DNA from: RGIG2206 sp045579085
GTDB lineage: Bacteria > Bacillota > Clostridia > Oscillospirales > Acutalibacteraceae
Assembly: GCA_045579085.1 (NCBI GenBank)
Contig: JAZNLO010000008.1
Span: 1 to 22,856, forward strand
Direction: 5' to 3'
DNA length: 22,856 bases
Below, in pieces: positions 1-7,112 of this stretch. The position numbers and the translations under genes are program-made. Below the pieces are notes generated by a model. The model did not search any database. It was given only the letters and a program-made list of their open reading frames with translations, and was not told the DNA's origin. The number at the start of each line of letters is the position of its first letter. Position 1 is the stretch's first letter.

Positions 1-284
1 TGCGGACACACTCTGCCGCACACTGCGGGCAACGAGGACGCTCTTGCGATAATCTCATATGCTTGCTCAAAATTTCCAAGCTTCACCTGACCGATAAATT
101 CGGGTATATCTATCCCAACCGGACAACCGCTTGTGCAAGGCTTGTGCTTACAATTAAGGCATCGGTTTGCCTCGTCAATAGCCTGCTCAGGCGTGTAGCC
201 TGTTGCAACCTCGAAAAAATCGCGGTTGCGAACAAAGGGCTCACGTGTTGGCATTTCGTTTCTCTTGGGTGACATATTAGCCAT
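1..284 (-). CDS. nfnB: NfnB, NADPH-binding large subunit of electron-bifurcating transhydrogenase (5' part only)
   Basis: Only the first 94 codons are in the window; the gene runs off the left edge. The reading starts at ATG 284 (a second ATG lies at 275) and shows a cysteine cluster of the type CLNCKHKPC-x3-CP followed by GIDIPEFI, the N-terminal [4Fe-4S] region shared by the glutamate synthase small subunit (GltD/GltA) family and NfnB. NfnB with NfnA couples NADH and reduced ferredoxin oxidation to NADP+ reduction in anaerobes (family knowledge). The choice of NfnB over a plain glutamate synthase beta subunit rests on the gene directly upstream encoding the NfnA-type FAD/[2Fe-2S] subunit: the nfnA TGA and this ATG are separated by one base, and the AAGGGGG just upstream serves as ribosome binding site. 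The two are surely co-transcribed and probably translationally coupled. The flavin and NADPH domains lie outside the window and could not be checked. Confidence 0.85.
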   Translation of the reverse strand, partial: MANMSPKRNEMPTREPFVRNRDFFEVATGYTPEQAIDEANRCLNCKHKPCTSGCPVGIDIPEFIGQVKLGNFEQAYEIIARASSLPAVCGRVCP

Positions 285-285
285 C

Positions 286-1125
286 TCAGTCAACCCCCTT
301 AAACAAGTTGCACGCGCTGTCGTGAGCCTTGCGCTCGAATTCCTTATACATTCCCGAACGTGCAATCGCCTCGTCAAAATCCACGAGATGACCGTCAAAA
401 TCGGGCCCGTCAACACAGGCAAACTTCGTTTCTCCGCCCACTGTAAGACGGCAGCCGCCACACATTCCTGTTCCGTCAATCATAATCGGATTCATGCTGA
501 CAACTGTTTTTATGCCGTAATTTTTAGTAAGCGCGCACACAAATTTCATCATTACAAGCGGGCCTATCGTGATAACCTCATCGTAACTCTCGCCGCTTTC
601 TATAAGGGCACGCAAAGCGTCTGTTACCAGACCCTTTTCGCCGTAACTGCCGTCATCCGTCATAACGCAGAGCTTGTCACTGACTGAGTTAAACTCATCC
701 TCAAGAATCACTAAATCCTTGCTCCTGAAGCCCACAACGGTGTGCACTTCGGCACCCAATTCGTGAAGCTTCTTTGCGATAGGATACGCTATGGCGCAAC
801 CAACTCCGCCGCCAACAACGGCAACCTTTTTCAGCCCGTCAACCTTTGTAGCAACGCCGAGCGGACCTACAAAGTCAGAGATGTTGTCGCCCTCGTTTTT
901 GCAGTTGAGCGCCTGAGTTGTAGCTCCCACAACCTGAAAAATTATAGTGACAGTGCCTTTTTCGCGATTATAATCTGCAATAGTCAAGGGAATACGCTCG
1001 CCATCGGCGCTCACTCTAAGTATTATAAATTGTCCTGCTTGGGCTTTTTTTGCAACCCTTTGTGCCTCAATCTCCATCAATGTGACAGTTGGATTGAGCA
1101 CCTTTTTCTTTACAATCTTATACAT
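286..1125 (-). CDS. nfnA: NfnA, FAD/[2Fe-2S] subunit of NADH-dependent ferredoxin:NADP+ oxidoreductase
   Basis: The protein has 279 residues, a normal length for the dihydroorotate dehydrogenase electron-transfer / sulfhydrogenase gamma / NfnA family. It shows an FAD-binding strand with PLTIAD near residue 60, a pyridine nucleotide P-loop GGGVGCAIAYPIAK near 105, and near 220-245 an iron-sulfur motif DGTGMCGGCRL followed by FACVDGP; in NfnA one Asp and three Cys hold the [2Fe-2S] cluster. The start is placed at ATG 1125, not the in-frame ATG at 1164, because AAGAAGAG precedes 1125 at good spacing and because the promoter seen at 1168-1196 would start transcription near 1161, leaving the 1164 codon outside the RNA. 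NfnB follows after one base. The complex is cytoplasmic. A dihydroorotate dehydrogenase partner (PyrK-like role) is the alternative, but no pyrD lies beside it and the neighbour is NfnB-like. Confidence 0.9.
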   Translation of the reverse strand: MYKIVKKKVLNPTVTLMEIEAQRVAKKAQAGQFIILRVSADGERIPLTIADYNREKGTVTIIFQVVGATTQALNCKNEGDNISDFVGPLGVATKVDGLKKVAVVGGGVGCAIAYPIAKKLHELGAEVHTVVGFRSKDLVILEDEFNSVSDKLCVMTDDGSYGEKGLVTDALRALIESGESYDEVITIGPLVMMKFVCALTKNYGIKTVVSMNPIMIDGTGMCGGCRLTVGGETKFACVDGPDFDGHLVDFDEAIARSGMYKEFERKAHDSACNLFKGVD

Positions 1126-1167
1126 CCGATTCTCTTCTTTCAGTGCAAATAAATATGCATTCATTTT

Positions 1168-1196
1168 ATGATAGCATACCCGTCTGAATATTTCAA
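1168..1196 (-). promoter_or_regulatory. Promoter for nfnAB
   Basis: On the minus strand TTGAAA (1191-1196) is separated by 17 bases from TATCAT (1168-1173), close to the vegetative sigma-A consensus. The predicted start of transcription, near 1161, gives a leader of about 35 bases to the nfnA ATG at 1125. No operator-like palindrome is seen in it. Confidence 0.7.
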
Positions 1197-1227
1197 ACTA
1201 ATTTAACGCAAAACCCAAAAAATGTGC

Positions 1228-1256
1228 TTGCTTTTTTAAAATTGGTATTGTATAAT
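1228..1256 (+). promoter_or_regulatory. Promoter for tRNA-Val
   Basis: TTGCTT (1228-1233), a 17-base spacer and a perfect TATAAT (1251-1256) stand about 30 bases before the mature 5' end of the tRNA. The expected start is near 1263. It diverges from the nfnA promoter; the two -35 elements are about 30 bases apart. Confidence 0.75.
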
Positions 1257-1285
1257 AGTCCTTGCGCTGATTTGGGCGCTAATTT

Positions 1286-1361
1286 GGACAGTTAGCTCAG
1301 CTGGTAGAGCATCCGCTTGACGTGCGGAAGGTCAGGGGTTCGAGCCCCTTACTGTCCACCA
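1286..1361 (+). tRNA. tRNA-Val (anticodon GAC)
   Basis: The sequence folds as a complete cloverleaf of 76 bases including an encoded CCA. The acceptor stem is GGACAGT against ACTGTCC, the D arm contains TTAGCTCAGCTGGTAGAGC, and the anticodon stem TCCGC/GCGGA closes the loop TTGACGT, whose middle bases are GAC, reading valine GUC (and GUU by wobble). The T arm has TTCGAGC with an AGGGG/CCCTT stem that includes one G-U pair. The discriminator base is A. It is a single-gene unit with its own promoter and a terminator three bases after CCA. Confidence 0.97.
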
Positions 1362-1363
1362 AC

Positions 1364-1400
1364 AAAAATCGCCTCACCTTTGTGGTGGGGCGGTTTTTGT
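1364..1400. terminator. Bidirectional intrinsic terminator between tRNA-Val and the GH3 gene
   Basis: An interrupted inverted repeat pairs 1364-1378 with 1383-1397 (arms AAAAATCGCCTCACC and GGTGGGGCGGTTTTT, two mismatches). The plus strand continues in T-rich sequence after the right arm, and the minus strand reads TTTTTG after its own right arm. It therefore suits both the tRNA (plus) and the glucosidase gene (minus), whose stop codon lies 14 bases to the right of the repeat. Confidence 0.8.
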
Positions 1401-1414
1401 TTTTATTTACTTTT

Positions 1415-4138
1415 TTATGCTCTTATTTCAATCTTTTTAACATTCAATCTGTCACTGGTCCAGCCTGACATCAGGTTAATATTTCCATCCGCAGTTTTGC
1501 ACTTTGTGTAAAACTCGCGCTCCTGACCGTCTGTGCCCATAACATAAATCGGCATATGCGAGCCGCAAGCATTGAACACCAGCTCAATCTGCTCCAAACT
1601 ATCACCCTCAACACTTACTGTTGCAACTATGGCAAAGATAGTATTTGGCTCAATCTGAACGCTGTTTCTGCCCCAGTTTTCCGGATTTTCGATTGTATGC
1701 AAGGTTCTCATCTCGCTGATTTCAACCTCATCAACCTTGAAGCTTTGCTCTCCATAACGCTCCAGTGCAGGCGAGAGCATTGCATAACGCAAAATGTTTG
1801 CGGCATTACGCTGCAGCTCTGCTCGGGTGAGCTCGCCCGACTCAAGCGACTTCATTATGTTGTCGATTGTGGACTGACTCGCTGTGCCGTTGCCAACAAC
1901 CATATAAACGTCATTTTGCGCTCTTACCATAGCAGCTCTGTCAATCTTGTTTGGCGCAGCGCCAATGGTGCGCTCGCTGTTTGTGTTAGTCCACCAGTCT
2001 GTCATAACGAAGCCTGTGTATCCCCACTCCTTACGCAAAATAGTGGTGTTAAGGTCATAGCTGCAGGCGGTGTGAACACCGTTTATTTTATTATAAGCTG
2101 TCATGATAGAAGTGGCGCCGCCCTCTTTAACCGCTATCTCAAACGGCTTAAGATATATCTCCCTGAGCGCGCGTTCACTTACAACCGAGTCGCTGTCGCT
2201 ACGATGGAACTCCTGACTGTTGCAGCAAAAATGCTTGATTGTTGCAGTAACGTCGCACTGCAGTAACGCTGCACACTGTGCCGCCGCAATCTTACCTGCA
2301 AGCAGCGGGTCCTCCGAATGATACTCAAAGTTTCTTCCGTTAAGCGGATTTCTGTGAATGTTTATTCCGGGACCTAAAAGCGTCTCAACCTTGTGGGCAT
2401 ACATTTCAATACCCTCATATGTAAAGAGCTCATAAACCAAGTCGTAATCCCAAGTTGCCGCAAGCAACGTGCCGTTTGGCATCAGCGATGCCTCTACCTT
2501 GCCCGGCATACGCAGACCTGACGGGCCGTCAGACGTGCATACGGCGGGTATGCCGAAGTTAAGCAACGGCAGTGTTACTCCACCAAAGGCGCTTCCTGTT
2601 CCCGTTACTCTCGGGCTGCACATTCCCTCGCCCCTTGCCAGAGCTGCAAGGTCGTTATCGTCAAGCTGAGCGATGAACTCCTCCATTGTGCACTTGCCTG
2701 TTTTTACATCGTTGAGAATGTATCCCTTATTGCCTGTGTAAGCAATCTCGTCAGGCAAGTTTTTCTCCATTCTCTCGAATATATCAAAAGCTCTTTGCGG
2801 CACAGCCTCAGTGTGCATTTCAAGCTTGCCGTTTACACATACAGGTCTCATTCTCTCAAACGGCTCAATCGGCGCCAACGCTTGCTCAAGCTGCTGAGTG
2901 ACCACCGTTTCGTCAATTGAATATGTAAACACCTTGCGGCTTGACCTTACGTCTGTGCCAACGTAGATATCATAATCTCCCGCCTCAAGAACATAGCTAT
3001 AAGCGTTGCCTGTGGCTGAGCTATCGTCATACGATGCCATTGAATCTATATCAAAGCTTAATTCAAGTGTTTGCGCTTCATTCGGCGCAAGTGTTTTTGT
3101 TTTCGCAAAGCAAGCAAGCTGCTTAGCAGGCTTACCAAGCTTGCCCTGAGGCGCACCGTAATAAACCTGAACAACCTCTCTGCCCTCTGCCGAGCCTGTA
3201 TTCTTTACAGTTACACTTAAATTTATCTTGCCGCCAAAGTCATCCACCTTGTCAACATCAACACTGAATGTTGTGTAAGAAAGTCCAAAACCGAAGGGAT
3301 AGAGCACCTTCTCAGGCGCAACTGTTTCGAAATAGCGGTATCCAACATAAATATCCTCGCAATACTTATTGGAAACAGCGTCACCGAAGTTTGCGTTAGA
3401 CGGGTAATCGTCAGCACAGCCCGCAATTGTATCGGGCAGTTTTCCGCTTGGCGTCACGCGTCCGAGCAGAACGTCGGCTGCGGCGTTTCCGCCCTCCATA
3501 CCGCCCTGCCATACATACAAGACTGCGTCTATATTATAACGCTTTACCCAGTTCATATTTATAATGTTTCCAACGTTGAGCACCACTGCCACTTTGGAAA
3601 AATGCTTGCTTACTGTTTCGAGCATACTTTCCTCGCTTTCAGAAAGCCGGAAAGAGCCCTTTTCGTCAACGTTATCTCGCTCTTCGCCCGAAACCCTTGT
3701 GATAACCACGAGCGCCATATCGTTGCGCTTTGAAATCTTCTCTATCGTATCATCATCGAGCGGCATTTCAGTCTGGCTCCAAGGCTCAGTGCCCCAACCC
3801 TTGCCCGAGTCATACGGATTTTCCTTTACAAAATTATCATAAGCTAAGGCGAGCTCCTCATCAATAATGATGCTACCGTCAGCCGCCAACGCATCAAAAA
3901 TATTGGTGATATACGGAGCATTAACAAGTCCGCCTGAGCCTGAGCCGCACTTTATATAATGCTTCTGCATTCTACCGAACACAGCCACCTTTGTATCTGC
4001 TTTTATGGGCAGAACAGCATTGTTGTTCTCAAGAAGAACGCAGCCCTCAGCGGCGATTTTGCGTGAAACTTTTGCAACCTCAGGCAACGGTCCTGCTTTA
4101 ACCTCAGTTATATCTATGCCTTTAACCAGTCTCTCCAT
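1415..4138 (-). CDS. Family GH3 beta-glucosidase-like enzyme with inverted domain order
   Basis: This 907-residue protein has the two GH3 catalytic modules in reverse order. The alpha/beta sandwich (normally C-terminal) comes first, about residues 20-285, with the family hallmark FGFGLSYTTF at 282-291. A fibronectin III-like module follows at about 300-400. The TIM barrel (normally N-terminal) comes last, about 480-790, with TSDGPSGLR (535-543), KHFCCNSQE (635-643) and VMTDWW (711-716); Asp714 is the expected nucleophile. Residues about 795-907 form an extra, probably beta-rich tail that I do not recognise. There is no signal peptide, so it should act in the cytoplasm on imported oligosaccharides or glycosides; the exact sugar cannot be told from sequence. 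The start is supported by GAGGTG seven bases upstream. It lies 24 bases after cysS in the same direction, so it may be read from the cysteine T-box transcript. The inverted order is known from Ruminococcus albus and Butyrivibrio fibrisolvens enzymes. Confidence 0.9.
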   Translation of the reverse strand: MERLVKGIDITEVKAGPLPEVAKVSRKIAAEGCVLLENNNAVLPIKADTKVAVFGRMQKHYIKCGSGSGGLVNAPYITNIFDALAADGSIIIDEELALAYDNFVKENPYDSGKGWGTEPWSQTEMPLDDDTIEKISKRNDMALVVITRVSGEERDNVDEKGSFRLSESEESMLETVSKHFSKVAVVLNVGNIINMNWVKRYNIDAVLYVWQGGMEGGNAAADVLLGRVTPSGKLPDTIAGCADDYPSNANFGDAVSNKYCEDIYVGYRYFETVAPEKVLYPFGFGLSYTTFSVDVDKVDDFGGKINLSVTVKNTGSAEGREVVQVYYGAPQGKLGKPAKQLACFAKTKTLAPNEAQTLELSFDIDSMASYDDSSATGNAYSYVLEAGDYDIYVGTDVRSSRKVFTYSIDETVVTQQLEQALAPIEPFERMRPVCVNGKLEMHTEAVPQRAFDIFERMEKNLPDEIAYTGNKGYILNDVKTGKCTMEEFIAQLDDNDLAALARGEGMCSPRVTGTGSAFGGVTLPLLNFGIPAVCTSDGPSGLRMPGKVEASLMPNGTLLAATWDYDLVYELFTYEGIEMYAHKVETLLGPGINIHRNPLNGRNFEYHSEDPLLAGKIAAAQCAALLQCDVTATIKHFCCNSQEFHRSDSDSVVSERALREIYLKPFEIAVKEGGATSIMTAYNKINGVHTACSYDLNTTILRKEWGYTGFVMTDWWTNTNSERTIGAAPNKIDRAAMVRAQNDVYMVVGNGTASQSTIDNIMKSLESGELTRAELQRNAANILRYAMLSPALERYGEQSFKVDEVEISEMRTLHTIENPENWGRNSVQIEPNTIFAIVATVSVEGDSLEQIELVFNACGSHMPIYVMGTDGQEREFYTKCKTADGNINLMSGWTSDRLNVKKIEIRA

Positions 4139-4162
4139 CTTGACACCTCATTAGAAATATTA

Positions 4163-5542
4163 TTACGCTCTGCTCCATTTTACGCCTTGCGGTGTATCCT
4201 CAAGAACTATCCCCATATCTTTAAGCTTATCTCTTATCTCGTCCGCTCTTGCAAAGTTGCGCTCCTTACGGGCTGCCGTTCTCTCTGCAATTAAGGCTTC
4301 AACCTCTGCGTCAATGTCGTTGTCCTTAGACAAGTTGTAAACCAAGCCCAGAACGCCGCAAAGCTCATCAAACATATCGAGCGCCGCTTTGCAATCAGCC
4401 TTTGTAGGCTCACCGGCGAGCATTGTGTTGATTTCTTTTGTAAGGTTGAATATAACCGCAATCGCATCGGCGGTATTCAAATCGTCCTCCATAGCGGTTA
4501 TAAACTCTGCCTTGAACTTGTCGAAATCATGCGACTGCTCGCCGTCTGCTGCGTTATCCAGACGGAACACAAGATTTTCACGACAGTTATACAGTCTTTC
4601 AAGCGCGCTGATGCTCTGCTCGATTATCTCTGTTGAGTAGTTTATGGGTGAGCGATAATGCGACGATATCATCAAATAACGAATTGGCTCATACCCATAC
4701 TCGTTTGCAACATCTCTTACAGTGAAGAAGTTGCCGAGCGATTTCGACATTTTTCTGTTATCAACGTTAATATATCCGTTGTGCATCCAGTAGTTTGCAA
4801 ACGGCTTTCCGCACGCACACTCCGACTGTGCAATCTCGTTTTCGTGATGCGGGAATATCAAGTCCTGACCGCCGCAATGGATATCGAGCGTTTTGCCGAT
4901 ATACTTTTGCGACATCGCTGAGCACTCAATATGCCAGCCGGGTCTGCCGTTGCCCCAAGGCGACGGCCAGAACGGCTCGTTAGGCTTTACGCCCTTCCAC
5001 AGTGCGAAGTCCATTGGGTCTTCCTTTACCTCTGTGACGTCAATTCTTGCGCCTGCAACCAAGTCATCAAGTGGCTGATGCGACAGCTTGCCGTACTCCT
5101 TAAACTTAAGGGTGCGAAAATACACATCCCCGTTTGAAGCGTAAGCAAAGCCTTTCTTCTCAAGCTCTTTAATAAGTTCGATTATCTCGTTAATGTTATC
5201 GGTTGCTCTGGGGTGAGTTGTTGCTTTGCGGATATTGAGCCCCTCAGAGTCAATGAAAAACTCCTTTATATAGCGCTCAGCAACCTCAGGGACTGTGATG
5301 CTCTCCTCGTTTGCTTTTTTAATGAGCTTATCGTCTATATCGGTGAAGTTCTGCACGAAGTTTACCTCATAACCTCTCCACTCAAGATAACGGCGCAAAA
5401 CGTCAAACACGCAGAGCGGTCTTGCGTTGCCGATATGGATAAAGTTATAAACAGTAGGGCCGCAGGCATAAATGCCAACCTTGCCGTCTTTGATAGGTTT
5501 GAACTCATCTTTTTGTCTTGTGAGAGTGTTAAATATCTTCAT
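4163..5542 (-). CDS. cysS: Cysteinyl-tRNA synthetase
   Basis: CysS charges tRNA-Cys with cysteine in the cytoplasm. The 459-residue protein is a full-length bacterial form. It shows the class I signature HIGN (36-39), the KMSKS loop (264-268), FVQNFTDIDDK (62-72) and the zinc site that recognises the cysteine thiol: Cys27, Cys207, His232 and Glu236 by comparison with the E. coli enzyme. The C-terminal helical anticodon-binding part ends in VKWSRA. The ATG at 5542 is 14 bases inside the end of cysE, and AAGGAGG stands at proper spacing before it, so the overlap is real and suggests coupled translation. With cysE it sits under a cysteine-specific T-box, which is the logical control for both a cysteine-making and a cysteine-using enzyme. 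Confidence 0.98.
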   Translation of the reverse strand: MKIFNTLTRQKDEFKPIKDGKVGIYACGPTVYNFIHIGNARPLCVFDVLRRYLEWRGYEVNFVQNFTDIDDKLIKKANEESITVPEVAERYIKEFFIDSEGLNIRKATTHPRATDNINEIIELIKELEKKGFAYASNGDVYFRTLKFKEYGKLSHQPLDDLVAGARIDVTEVKEDPMDFALWKGVKPNEPFWPSPWGNGRPGWHIECSAMSQKYIGKTLDIHCGGQDLIFPHHENEIAQSECACGKPFANYWMHNGYINVDNRKMSKSLGNFFTVRDVANEYGYEPIRYLMISSHYRSPINYSTEIIEQSISALERLYNCRENLVFRLDNAADGEQSHDFDKFKAEFITAMEDDLNTADAIAVIFNLTKEINTMLAGEPTKADCKAALDMFDELCGVLGLVYNLSKDNDIDAEVEALIAERTAARKERNFARADEIRDKLKDMGIVLEDTPQGVKWSRA

Positions 5543-6197
5543 TTGCCTTTTCCTCCTTAGTGTCCTTTGCGCCCTTTACCTCTTTAATTAGCTTCTTAAG
5601 GCTTGCAACCTCCTGTTTGAGCTTTGCAATTTCCTGAGAAACAGGGTCGGGAATGTTGACCTGGTCAAGCTCGCATCTTATTCCGTTGCGCTTTACTACT
5701 TTTGCGGGCACTCCAACCGCAGTTGAATTATCGGGCACCTCATTTAGCACAACCGCTCCTGCCGCTATTCTTGAATTATCGCCAACCTTGAACGGCCCGA
5801 GCACCTTTGCGCCTGCGCCAATCATAACGTTGTTTCCGATTGTGGGATGGCGTTTGCCGTGGTCCTTACCTGTACCGCCGAGCGTAACGCCCTGATAGAT
5901 AGTTACATCGTCACCGATTTCGGTGGTTTCTCCTATTACAACGCCTGTGCCGTGGTCTATAAACAAACGGCGCCCAATCGTTGCACCGGGATGGATTTCG
6001 ATACCCGTCTTGCGTGCGGCTCTCTGCGAGATGGCTCTGGCGATAAAGAAAAGCTTACGGTTATAAAACCACTTTGCACGGCGATACATTCTTATCGCCT
6101 TAAGTCCGGGATAAAGAAAAAATATTTCCAGAAACGAACGTGCAGCAGGGTCTCTGTCACGCACCGTTGCAATGTCCTCTCTTAAAATATCAAACAT
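5529..6197 (-). CDS. cysE: Serine O-acetyltransferase
   Basis: CysE acetylates serine with acetyl-CoA, the first committed step of cysteine synthesis. The protein has 222 residues from the start chosen here. It opens with the short alpha-helical domain (MFDILREDIATVRDRDPAARS), continues with the left-handed parallel beta-helix of hexapeptide repeats, including IDHGTGVVIGE and IYQGVTLGGTG with the family's catalytic His and the acetyl-CoA lip, and ends in a charged, Lys/Glu-rich, probably coiled-coil tail of about 35 residues. An in-frame ATG exists 39 bases upstream (6236), but that one lies inside the T-box terminator hairpin; ATG 6197 has AGGAGG six bases ahead of it and begins at the usual family N terminus. 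The stop codon overlaps the start of cysS by 14 bases. Confidence 0.96.
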   Translation of the reverse strand: MFDILREDIATVRDRDPAARSFLEIFFLYPGLKAIRMYRRAKWFYNRKLFFIARAISQRAARKTGIEIHPGATIGRRLFIDHGTGVVIGETTEIGDDVTIYQGVTLGGTGKDHGKRHPTIGNNVMIGAGAKVLGPFKVGDNSRIAAGAVVLNEVPDNSTAVGVPAKVVKRNGIRCELDQVNIPDPVSQEIAKLKQEVASLKKLIKEVKGAKDTKEEKANEDI

Positions 6198-6217
6198 AGT
6201 ATTCCTCCTATAAATAC

Positions 6218-6257
6218 AAAAAATCGCCTCAACCACCCATTTGGGCAGCGAAGGCGA
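6218..6257 (-). terminator. Intrinsic terminator of the T-box leader
   Basis: On the minus strand TCGCCTTCGCTGCCC (6243-6257) pairs, with a few mismatches, with GGGTGGTTGAGGCGA (6224-6238) around a four-base loop and is followed by six T (6218-6223). It sits between the T-box core and the cysE ribosome binding site, as in other T-box leaders that act at transcription. Confidence 0.9.
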
Positions 6258-6447
6258 TAAGTAAATCGCGGTTCCACTTCGATTTATAACTCAACAGCTT
6301 TTAACGGGGCCAACCGCACGGAAATACTCGGCACCTTTCCTTCCGCGTGCTGATGGGTGCATTCGCCGCTAATCCGATGCAAGAGGCTCTTACAGCCTAT
6401 TGAAGCCTCATCTCTGTTGCCGTAAAGAGCGGTTACTTATCCCACTT
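6218..6447 (-). promoter_or_regulatory. Cysteine-specific T-box riboswitch leader of cysE-cysS
   Basis: Read on the minus strand, the leader has a basal stem I (GTGGG at 6441-6445 with CCCAT near 6353-6357), a specifier loop with AGTA on its 5' side and GAA-TGC on its 3' side, and the next stem CCGC/GCGG (6429-6432 with 6366-6369). The specifier triplet TGC (6359-6361) is a cysteine codon. The conserved T-box core TGGAACCGCG lies at 6267-6276. Its UGGA can pair with the UCCA end of uncharged tRNA-Cys, whose discriminator is U in bacteria, so both contacts agree. A strong terminator follows. Uncharged tRNA-Cys should stabilise the antiterminator and turn on cysE, cysS and possibly the GH3 gene. 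Confidence 0.95.
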
Positions 6448-6472
6448 AATAGCATTTAAAATATTATACTAT

Positions 6473-6501
6473 ATTATATAATACCAAAACAAAATTGTCT
6501 A
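6473..6501 (-). promoter_or_regulatory. Probable promoter of the T-box/cysE transcript
   Basis: TAGACA (6496-6501) and TATAAT (6473-6478) are 17 bases apart on the minus strand. A second perfect TATAAT lies at 6463-6468 but has no good -35. The element begins within ten bases of the pgsA stop codon, so the cysteine unit has its own start although pgsA transcripts could also run into the leader. Confidence 0.6.
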
Positions 6502-6508
6502 CCTTTTT

Positions 6509-7102
6509 TTAATTTTTTATAAACTCTCGGTTCTCGTAAAGATAAACTGCGCCTGAAACAACTGTCATAACAGTAGAGAACCAAATCGCTATGCAGTAAA
6601 TTATCCTAAGGATATCCGCAGGCAGACCGTTAAGCAGCCCCCATCCTAAAGACGCATCTAAGCTTATCGCATATTCAAAGGTCAGCGCGGCAATTATCGC
6701 CACCATCTGACTCACAGTTTTAACCTTGCCGTAAATATTAGCCGCAACAACCTTGCCGCTGTTTGCAGCCATATAACGTACTGAGGTTACCAGAAACTCT
6801 CTCGTAAGCACGATAAAGTTTACCCACATCATCGGCACAAGTCCGCCTATGCCGCAAACCATAAAGCCTAAAAATGCCGCAGTTGTAAGCATTTTGTCAG
6901 CAAGCGGGTCTAAAAACTTGCCCATATCTGTGATAAGATTGTATTTTCTTGCAAGCTTGCCGTCGATAAGGTCAGTAAGCGACGCAACGATAAACACTAT
7001 AAGTGCATACAGATAATGATGCGCAAAATTAACAGTTAAAAGCACCAAAAATATTGGCACCATTACGATTCGCGCCACAGTCAATTTGTTTGGCAGTGTC
7101 AT
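6509..7102 (-). CDS. pgsA: CDP-diacylglycerol-glycerol-3-phosphate 3-phosphatidyltransferase
   Basis: PgsA makes phosphatidylglycerophosphate from CDP-diacylglycerol and glycerol-3-phosphate at the membrane, the committed step to phosphatidylglycerol. The 197-residue protein carries the full CDP-alcohol phosphotransferase motif D-G-x2-A-R-x8-G-x3-D-x3-D, seen as DGKLAR, then G, then DPLAD, about residues 44-66, and several hydrophobic segments that fit the usual six membrane helices. The reading frame is open for a further 23 codons upstream, but that stretch overlaps rimO; ATG 7102 has AAGGAG six bases before it and gives the typical MTLPNKLTVARI start. It follows rimO by ten bases. This pgsA neighbourhood with rimO and recA is common in Firmicutes. 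Confidence 0.96.
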   Translation of the reverse strand: MTLPNKLTVARIVMVPIFLVLLTVNFAHHYLYALIVFIVASLTDLIDGKLARKYNLITDMGKFLDPLADKMLTTAAFLGFMVCGIGGLVPMMWVNFIVLTREFLVTSVRYMAANSGKVVAANIYGKVKTVSQMVAIIAALTFEYAISLDASLGWGLLNGLPADILRIIYCIAIWFSTVMTVVSGAVYLYENREFIKN

Positions 7103-7112
7103 ATTTTTCTCC

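Noticed and set aside
226..1152. Open frames on the plus strand opposite nfnA/nfnB (153 and 136 codons)
   Set aside because: They lie wholly antisense to well-supported genes, have no ribosome binding site of note and no recognisable domain; long antisense frames are common opposite coding sequence.
1126..1164. Upstream start for nfnA at ATG 1164
   Set aside because: The promoter at 1168-1196 predicts a transcript start near 1161, and the ribosome binding site fits ATG 1125.
1286..1361. Functional link between tRNA-Val here and the TrmN6-like enzyme at 16778-17512
   Set aside because: TrmN6 in E. coli acts on the other valine isoacceptor (cmo5UAC, with A37); this tRNA has G at position 37, and the two genes are 15 kb apart.
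6198..6236. Upstream start for cysE at 6236
   Set aside because: The codon lies inside the T-box terminator hairpin and lacks a ribosome binding site; AGGAGG precedes ATG 6197.
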